Assembly (NCBI RefSeq): GCF_026183695.1
Contig: NZ_JAPFRD010000002.1
Span: 446,732-510,731 of the forward strand
DNA: 64,000 bases
Reading direction: 5' to 3'
Source: Alteromonas aquimaris
GTDB lineage: Bacteria > Pseudomonadota > Gammaproteobacteria > Enterobacterales > Alteromonadaceae
The notes under the pieces are model-generated. The model did not search any database, was not told where the DNA came from, and worked only from the letters and a program-made list of their open reading frames with translations. The stretch's first letter is position 1; each line of letters opens with the position of its first letter. Below, piece after piece: positions 58,322-64,000 of this stretch. The position numbers and the translations under genes are program-made.

Positions 58322-61300
58322 AAATTTTGTCACTGCGGTTTAAAAACCTGAATTCTTTGAAAGGGGAGTGGAAAATTGATTTTACGCGCGCGCCGTTTAA
58401 TGAAAATGGATTATTTGCCATTACCGGTCCCACCGGCGCGGGTAAAACAACACTTTTAGATGCAATTTGTCTGGCGCTGTATCATCAAACTCCGCGATTG
58501 GGTGCAATTTCAATATCGTCAAATGAGATCATGAGCAGGGGTACTGCAGAGTGTTTAGCTGAGGTCGAATTTGAGGTGAAAGGGAAGGCGTATCGGGCTT
58601 TCTGGAGCATGCGCCGCGCCAGAGGTAACGCGGATGGCAATCTTCAGCCGGCAGACACTGAACTGGCAGAGGTCGCAACAGGCACTGTGCTGGCCACCCA
58701 GGTCAGGCAAAAAAATGAAGCGCTGGAAGCGCTGACAGGCTTGGATTTTGGTCGCTTCACCAAATCGATGATGCTGTCACAGGGCGATTTTGCTGCGTTT
58801 TTAAACGCCAACGAAGCCGACCGCGCTGAACTACTTGAAGAGCTGACGGGGACCGAAATTTATGGGCAAATTTCTCGCCGTGTACACGACCGTCATGCTG
58901 AAGAAAAGCGGGCATTACGCGAACTCAATGTTCAAGCGGAAAGCTTTCAGCTACTCACAGCGGAGCAAAAGCAGCAACTTCAAAACCAACAACATGACCT
59001 TTTATCAAAGCAGAACGTACTGGACGCGCAAATCAGCCAGGCACGTGCACATCAACAGTGGTGGGAAACCCTGACGCTTGCTGAACACAAAAAAACTCAG
59101 GCAAAAGCTCGCACAGAGCAGGCTGAACAGGCGTTGGATAAGGCTAAAAGCAAGCTTAACAGGCTGGCAAGAAGCGAGCCTGCGGAACGCTTGCGTATGC
59201 CTTGGACGTTGCTTAATACCTCGCGTAATGAACTTGAAAAACTAAATAAGCAGATTGACGAAAAGCAACGGATAAAATCCCAACAACATACACAGCTGGA
59301 ACAAGCCTCTGAAGCGTTGCACCAGGCCGACAGGGCGATGCAGACTGTCAGACAACAAGCAAAAGCGCAAGAACAGCTAATTAATGAGAAAGTGCAGCCG
59401 CTGGATACGAAAATTGATGCGTTAAATAGTAAGCACACCGACAAACAACGAGATCTGCAGCGACTCGATATGCAGTCAGCCACGCTTAAACAGCAAATGC
59501 ATGAAATTAAGAGCGAACTTAATCAGCTAAGTGCACAACACAAGACTGCTGCCGCGTATATCGAATCACATCAATCTGATGCATTGCTGGAACAGCATCT
59601 CAATGGTTGGGCCGTGCAAGTGCAGCAACTCATGCAAGAACGGCAATCGCTGGATGAAATGACTGATGAAGTGACAAAGCTCACTGAACAGCAACAGCGC
59701 GACGATGAAAAAATTGGCACCCTTAACGAACAGTTACACTCACATGAAAAAAAGATGCTTGAGTGTCAACAGCGGGTTGACGAGCAAGCGCAGCGGTGGC
59801 AGCAGGCAGGCCTGGCCGATGAAGAGACGCTGACCGCCAGTCTAAATAGCCTCCACTCCCGTTGGCCTGCGTTTCACCGAGCGCAGTCAGTTCAGCAAGC
59901 CTATCTTAAGGTGGAGGATGAGTTTAATTACAATAGGACCCAATTAGCAACGTTAACCAGAAATGTTGAAACGCTCACGCAAACCAGAACGAAATGCATG
60001 GAACAATTTCGTCAGTATCAGCAGCAAATCAATGACCTGAACATGTTAATTAGTCAGGAAGAGCAGTTGCAGTATTATCGTCAGCAACTTCAGCAGGGAG
60101 AGGAGTGCCCATTGTGCGGCGCGTTAGAGCACCCTAAATGCCATGGCGACGTAGTCAATATTCCTCACGCTGTGCAACGTCGTGCTGATGCTGAAACAAA
60201 ATTCAAACAGATCGAAGAAGAAGGCAAGCATGTACGCGCCGAACTGGACGCAAATAACCGCCATCTGCAGGAGGTCAACACGCGCCTGTCGGCACAGGAA
60301 CAAGAACTGAATAAAATGCGTGTTTCCTGGCAGGAGTCACTCAAACAGTTGCAAGCCAATGTGCAAATAAGTGATACCGAAGGCTTGGCGGCGATTGAAG
60401 TAAATCTGCACACACAATCGCAAGACGTTGAAGCGCAGCTTAAATTATTGCGTCAATTGACGAAGGACGCTCAGCAGGCAAAAGAAAATCTCACTCAGGC
60501 TGAACGGGATTTGGAAAAAGCAGGCAGCGAACTGAAATTGCTCAGGCAACAGGCGCAAACCACACTCTTAAATCTTGAAAAAATAATCTCGCAACAGGCA
60601 AATAAAATCCAGAAGATCGGTGAGACTGAAAAAGCGCTGCTTTTTGAAATTAAAGAAAATGGGTTTGAGCCGACATTATCAGAGTTGGGTGCGTGGATTG
60701 AGCGCAAGCGCGAGGATGTGGTCGAGTTTCAAAAGCATAACGACAACATGCAAACTCTTAGCAAGAAAATGTCGGTCAAACAAACTGAACATAGTGCTAT
60801 TTCCAGACAGCTCGATGCGCTCAATGCAGAGCTAAAACAAATGCGCCTTGAGTCTGACTCATTAGCAGAGGAAATAGCGACCCTAAATCGAGAACGTTTT
60901 GCCCTGTTTGGTAATTCAGTCGTTGCCGATGCACGTTTACAGTTAAACGAGAAAGTGGCGCAAGCTGAGCAAAAAAGAGAGGAACAGTATCATCTAAGCA
61001 AAGCAATTGAGCAGTCTTATGCTGACGTTGTTACATCACTTAATATTCTGCAAACAAGTTTCACAGAACAGCAGATGACTGTAGAAGAACAGCAGCAAAA
61101 GTGGCAAGCCTTGCTAAGCCAAAGCTCTTTCGGGTCTGAGGCTGAATTTGAGCAGGCTCTGCTTCCTGAGGACGAGCGTAATCGGCTTGCTACGCTAAGA
61201 AGCGAACTGGTCGAAGCCCGGCAAAAGGCGCAAACGTTACTCGATGAAGCAAACGACCAGGTCGCGAATTTGCGCGATCACGAGCATGCCCCACAATGGG

Positions 61301-61983
61301 AGAGAGAGCCAGCAAGCTATGTAGAAGAGAAACTGCGTAAGCTGAATCAGGAAAAAGAGACCCTGCTGAACCAGAAAGGGCAGATCGATCAGCAATTAAT
61401 AAATGATCGCAATCAACGTGAACGTCTTGATCAGCTCACTGAGCAAATTCAAACGCAACAACAGAAGTACGATGATGTAACTTATTTGCACTCACTGATA
61501 GGCTCAGCTAACGGTGATAAATTCAGAAAGTTCGCTCAGGGCCTGACTTTGGATAATCTGATTTACCTCGCAAACAAGCAGTTAGACCGCCTGCATGGTC
61601 GCTATTTGCTGAAACGCCGCGATGGCGAAGGGCTGGCATTAAGTGTCCTGGATACCTGGCAAGGAGATGTGCAACGGGATACCAAAACCCTTTCTGGCGG
61701 TGAAAGCTTTCTGGTTAGTCTGGCGTTGGCACTCGCATTATCTGATTTGGTCAGTCACAAAACCAGTATCGACTCACTCTTTTTGGATGAAGGGTTTGGC
61801 ACGTTGGATGCTGAGACGCTGGATATCGCTTTGGATGCGCTGGATAACCTGAATGCAACCGGCAAGATGATCGGGGTGATCAGTCATATTGAAGCGATGA
61901 AAGAGCGTATCACTACACAAATTAAAGTTGCGAAAAATAGTGGAGTAGGGGTGAGCCGGCTTGATGCGCAGTTTAGTGTTTAG
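58318..61983 (+). CDS. sbcC: Nuclease SbcC (Rad50-like) ATPase subunit
   Basis: An SMC-like ATPase that partners SbcD. The 1,221-aa protein has Walker A GPTGAGKT at residues 37-44, two long coiled-coil arms (about 180-590 and 620-1,040, rich in Q, E and L) and a zinc hook CPLC at 597-600 at the apex. The C-terminal ABC signature is LSGGESFLVSLALALAL (near 1,125) and Walker B is LFLDEGFGTLD. The length is somewhat above the E. coli protein (1,048). Translation is coupled to sbcD. Confidence 0.96.
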   Translation: MKILSLRFKNLNSLKGEWKIDFTRAPFNENGLFAITGPTGAGKTTLLDAICLALYHQTPRLGAISISSNEIMSRGTAECLAEVEFEVKGKAYRAFWSMRRARGNADGNLQPADTELAEVATGTVLATQVRQKNEALEALTGLDFGRFTKSMMLSQGDFAAFLNANEADRAELLEELTGTEIYGQISRRVHDRHAEEKRALRELNVQAESFQLLTAEQKQQLQNQQHDLLSKQNVLDAQISQARAHQQWWETLTLAEHKKTQAKARTEQAEQALDKAKSKLNRLARSEPAERLRMPWTLLNTSRNELEKLNKQIDEKQRIKSQQHTQLEQASEALHQADRAMQTVRQQAKAQEQLINEKVQPLDTKIDALNSKHTDKQRDLQRLDMQSATLKQQMHEIKSELNQLSAQHKTAAAYIESHQSDALLEQHLNGWAVQVQQLMQERQSLDEMTDEVTKLTEQQQRDDEKIGTLNEQLHSHEKKMLECQQRVDEQAQRWQQAGLADEETLTASLNSLHSRWPAFHRAQSVQQAYLKVEDEFNYNRTQLATLTRNVETLTQTRTKCMEQFRQYQQQINDLNMLISQEEQLQYYRQQLQQGEECPLCGALEHPKCHGDVVNIPHAVQRRADAETKFKQIEEEGKHVRAELDANNRHLQEVNTRLSAQEQELNKMRVSWQESLKQLQANVQISDTEGLAAIEVNLHTQSQDVEAQLKLLRQLTKDAQQAKENLTQAERDLEKAGSELKLLRQQAQTTLLNLEKIISQQANKIQKIGETEKALLFEIKENGFEPTLSELGAWIERKREDVVEFQKHNDNMQTLSKKMSVKQTEHSAISRQLDALNAELKQMRLESDSLAEEIATLNRERFALFGNSVVADARLQLNEKVAQAEQKREEQYHLSKAIEQSYADVVTSLNILQTSFTEQQMTVEEQQQKWQALLSQSSFGSEAEFEQALLPEDERNRLATLRSELVEARQKAQTLLDEANDQVANLRDHEHAPQWEREPASYVEEKLRKLNQEKETLLNQKGQIDQQLINDRNQRERLDQLTEQIQTQQQKYDDVTYLHSLIGSANGDKFRKFAQGLTLDNLIYLANKQLDRLHGRYLLKRRDGEGLALSVLDTWQGDVQRDTKTLSGGESFLVSLALALALSDLVSHKTSIDSLFLDEGFGTLDAETLDIALDALDNLNATGKMIGVISHIEAMKERITTQIKVAKNSGVGVSRLDAQFSV

Positions 61984-62343
61984 CATTTGACTCGACACTT
62001 TCGGTTGCAGAAGAGATGGGCAACTAATGACAAATTGCCGTCGTTAAAGGTGCATCTTCGAAGAGTCGTCATTCCCATAGAAATGGGCACCTCAAAAACT
62101 GTTATCGTAACTTCAAAAAGAGCTACTCAACATTACAATTGGACGAAACAGATCTCCGCATTCGCGGAGATGACGTTCTTTGAGGACCGCTCCTCGTACA
62201 CAAGAGACTGTCAGGTTTGATCGCGCTCTGTTGTTAAAAATGCCAGATTAAGTGGTGACTAATCCAGAATAGATTTTGATGCTGAAATTCGCATTTCCCA
62301 TCCTATCTACGTGCAATCGTGGATCTATACGAGCACGCCGGTT
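61984..62343. other. Intergenic region with REP-like elements
   Basis: Between convergent sbcC and the broken esterase gene. It contains two REP-like palindromes in opposite orientation (listed separately). The 77-codon frame at 61987-62220 lies over them and is not a gene. Confidence 0.5.
62067..62175. repeat. Inverted pair of REP-like palindromes
   Basis: The left element starts CGTCATTCCCATAGAAATGGG (62067-62087; imperfect stem). The right element is ATCTCCGC-ATTC-GCGGAGAT followed by GACG (62152-62175), a perfect 8-bp stem with a 4-base loop. Read from the outside, both begin CGTCAT, so they face each other about 60 bases apart. They share this plan with the elements at 27787, 27987 and 28069. 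Confidence 0.8.
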
Positions 62344-63582
62344 CTATTTTTCTCTTGCAAGTCGACTTAATTCATTTTGGTACGTTTGTTGTAGTTTAAT
62401 ATCGGCTGTCGTCAGTTCGATAGCCTTTTTATAATTTTCAACAGCGCGCTCTGTATTTGCAGACTGACTATGCAACTTTCCAAGGGCTGCGTATAGGCTA
62501 TGGGCGTCTGGTAACTTTCGGATACCGGCTTGTAATACTTCAATAGCTTTTTCTGACTCACCCAATGCAAGGTAGGCATTGGCAATTCTCTCAAACCAGA
62601 ATTCTCTTTTGTAATAATGTTCGACGAAACCGTCAAAGCTTTCTTCCAGAATTTGGAACAGGGGTAAGTTGTTTTCTTTTAACGCTTGGTTCAAAAGGTA
62701 ATGTTTCGTATCGTCATGGATATTTTTACTAACGCCATAACGCTTACCTCTTTTTGCGTAATGCTTTTGTAAAGCTGGTAAGCCACCGAAGTCTTCGAAT
62801 TCTTGTAAACTGTAGAACCGTAATGGCCCATAATCTGAATAGTAGCTCAGTAAACCATTGTCAATCGTTAGCAGTGGGGTGGTGTAATGATCTTGATGAG
62901 CAAGCAGATGGTATTGCAAATTAACCGACGCGTTTTTCGCTGATGTTACAGCTTGCTGAAGATCAGACATACCTGCGGTAGACCATGTTTCCACTTCCGC
63001 TAATGTGGCGTAAATGAAATGCTGATGCGTAGGCTTTTGTAAATACTGTTCTATACGCTCTATTCGTTGATGATTAATATGCGATGGGCTTGCCATGAAG
63101 ATGGCTTGAAATAACGCGGGATGGGAGGAAACGAGGTCGGGAACCAAGCCGCCAGCCATTTCCCAACCAAAATATAACCGTTCTTCAGATGTGCGGTAGT
63201 TTTTGTCAACCCACGGCACCAGTTCTTGTGCCAGAAACGCCATAAACGTCTCTCTTTGCGGATAAAGCCATTGTCGCCTTTTTTTATTATCAGTAGTTAT
63301 ACCAATCACAATCATCTCTGGCGTTTTATCCTGAAAGCGCAATGACTGTTGGTGAGCAACTGCATGTAAGAAATAGCGTTGACCATCAATAATATACATT
63401 ACGGGATAGCGTGACAGCCCTTAGTCATATGATTCTGGTAGAAATATTTGAAGCGTTCTTTGCTCATTTAACAAAGTGGATGTAAAGGAGCGCTTTTCAC
63501 CAATCACCAGCGGACTGGCGTGAGCGTTCAACGCGACAAGGCAGAGAATAACGAATGTGAAACGAGCGCTAACTTTATACAT
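62344..63582 (-). pseudogene. Putative esterase with C-terminal TPR, interrupted by one in-frame stop
   Basis: One minus-strand frame from ATG 63582 to the stop at 62344, except for a single TAA at 63421-63423. Upstream are a signal peptide (MYKVSARFTFVILCLVALNA, cleavage after AHA) and LQIFLPESYD. Directly after the stop, in frame, come GLSRYPVMYIIDGQRYFLHA and the rest of an esterase-D/Fes-like alpha/beta hydrolase, then TPR motifs (AYLALGESEKAIEVLQAG, LYAALGKLHSQSANTERAVE) at about residues 330-400. The family pattern is PESYD-x-G-x-YPV-x-Y-x-x-DG, so the stop replaces one ordinary residue (412 aa restored). The nucleophile motif, normally GxSxGG, reads GWEMAGG, with Glu in place of Ser. 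Without read-through, the 351-aa remainder lacks a signal peptide. Confidence 0.82.
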
Positions 63583-64000
63583 GGTATTTTTACACTGAAA
63601 GTGAATGGACATTTTTCCACTATACTGAGGTGACTGTTCAGATAATAGGCAGTTCAACGTGCAGATTCTGTCATCAATCTTTTACTTAAGACACAATGAG
63701 ATGCAGTAGCCGACGAGCTCGAATTGGAAAGGTTTAAGATTCTGGTGAACTTATTTTCGATCTATACTTATTTGATTGAGTGACGCAAAGCTTTCGCAAA
63801 AATAATGAATCGATGTTAAATGACATTTATGCTGACCAAGCACTCGATATCGTGCATTTATATTAACTGCCTATAAATAGCACTTCGTTTATCAGTTATT
63901 GTTGCCAGATACACAGGCTGTATCCGGCAATAAACAGCTTGTTAGTGATGACTAAGTGAATCAGGACACTTCACCCGTGGATTCCAAGGAGCGAATAAGC
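63583..64000. other. Intergenic region at the window end, nothing identified
   Basis: About 400 bases upstream of the broken esterase gene, which should contain its promoter. I see no convincing gene on either strand and no RNA gene. A neighbouring gene may begin outside the window. Confidence 0.4.

Noticed and set aside
61987-62220. 77-codon plus-strand frame after sbcC
   Set aside because: It runs over the inverted REP-like pair and has no coding features.

Overview
The window reads as a chromosomal segment of a marine gammaproteobacterium, most likely an Alteromonas-like member of the Alteromonadales. This is inferred from gene content and order, not from a database search. Diagnostic blocks are trmJ-cysE next to an iscR-led Fe-S locus, ndk-rlmN-pilW-rodZ-ispG-hisS-yfgM-bamB-der, xseA/guaB-guaA, tig-clpP-clpX-lon-hupB-ppiD and sbcDC. 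No prophage, transposase, CRISPR array or rRNA operon was found. Almost everything is housekeeping, with a few accessory patches.

Layout. 0-1.7 kb: trmJ and cysE. 1.7-9.4 kb: an accessory patch between cysE and iscR, which are often adjacent in related bacteria. It holds a two-gene membrane/soluble unit of unknown function, a PLP-dependent Orn/Lys/Arg-type decarboxylase, a divergent hybrid sensor kinase, a TVP38-type membrane protein and a cold-shock protein. 9.7-17.7 kb: a mixed Fe-S assembly locus (iscR, iscS, sufB, sufC, sufD, sufS, an A-type carrier, sufT, sufE). It has two IscR-type operator/promoters, one before iscR and one before sufB, and no iscU, hscBA or fdx. 17.7-27.7 kb: ndk, rlmN, a PilW-like lipoprotein with a C-terminal LysM-like domain, rodZ, ispG, hisS, yfgM, bamB and der. 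27.7-28.1 kb: a duplicated repeat block made of 20-bp tandem units and REP-like palindromes. 28.2-34 kb: a lipoprotein gene and xseA (minus), with guaB-guaA divergent. 34-39 kb (minus): a frameshifted gene, an MBL-fold hydrolase, proS and trmO. 39.2-43.7 kb: a four-gene ABC-2 exporter of the Gld type. 43.7-45.1 kb: a DUF1415 gene and folD. 45.3-45.9 kb: a tRNA operon (Pro, Arg, His, Leu, Pro) followed by decayed tRNA sequence and a possible repeat element. 46.6-56.4 kb: the protein quality-control block tig, clpP, clpX, lon (with a sigma-32-like promoter), hupB and ppiD, with an unexplained 1.3-kb gap between clpX and lon. 57-62 kb: sbcD-sbcC. 62.3-63.6 kb: an esterase-TPR gene broken by one in-frame stop.

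How it works together. Cysteine synthesis (cysE) lies near sulfur mobilisation (iscS, sufS/sufE), which feeds the SufBCD scaffold and carriers (SufA-like, SufT). IscR probably represses both promoters when Fe-S clusters are plentiful. RlmN and IspG, encoded just downstream, are Fe-S enzymes. YfgM and BamB handle envelope protein traffic, as do Tig and PpiD at the cytosolic and periplasmic ends. The ClpXP/Lon block degrades damaged proteins.

The best leads are the mixed isc/suf locus with paired IscR boxes, the unknown gene pair at 1.9-2.9 kb, the REP-like/minisatellite duplication, two freshly broken genes (34.0-35.4 and 62.3-63.6 kb) and the tRNA relic after the tRNA operon. I found no convincing undescribed multi-gene defence or biosynthetic system.
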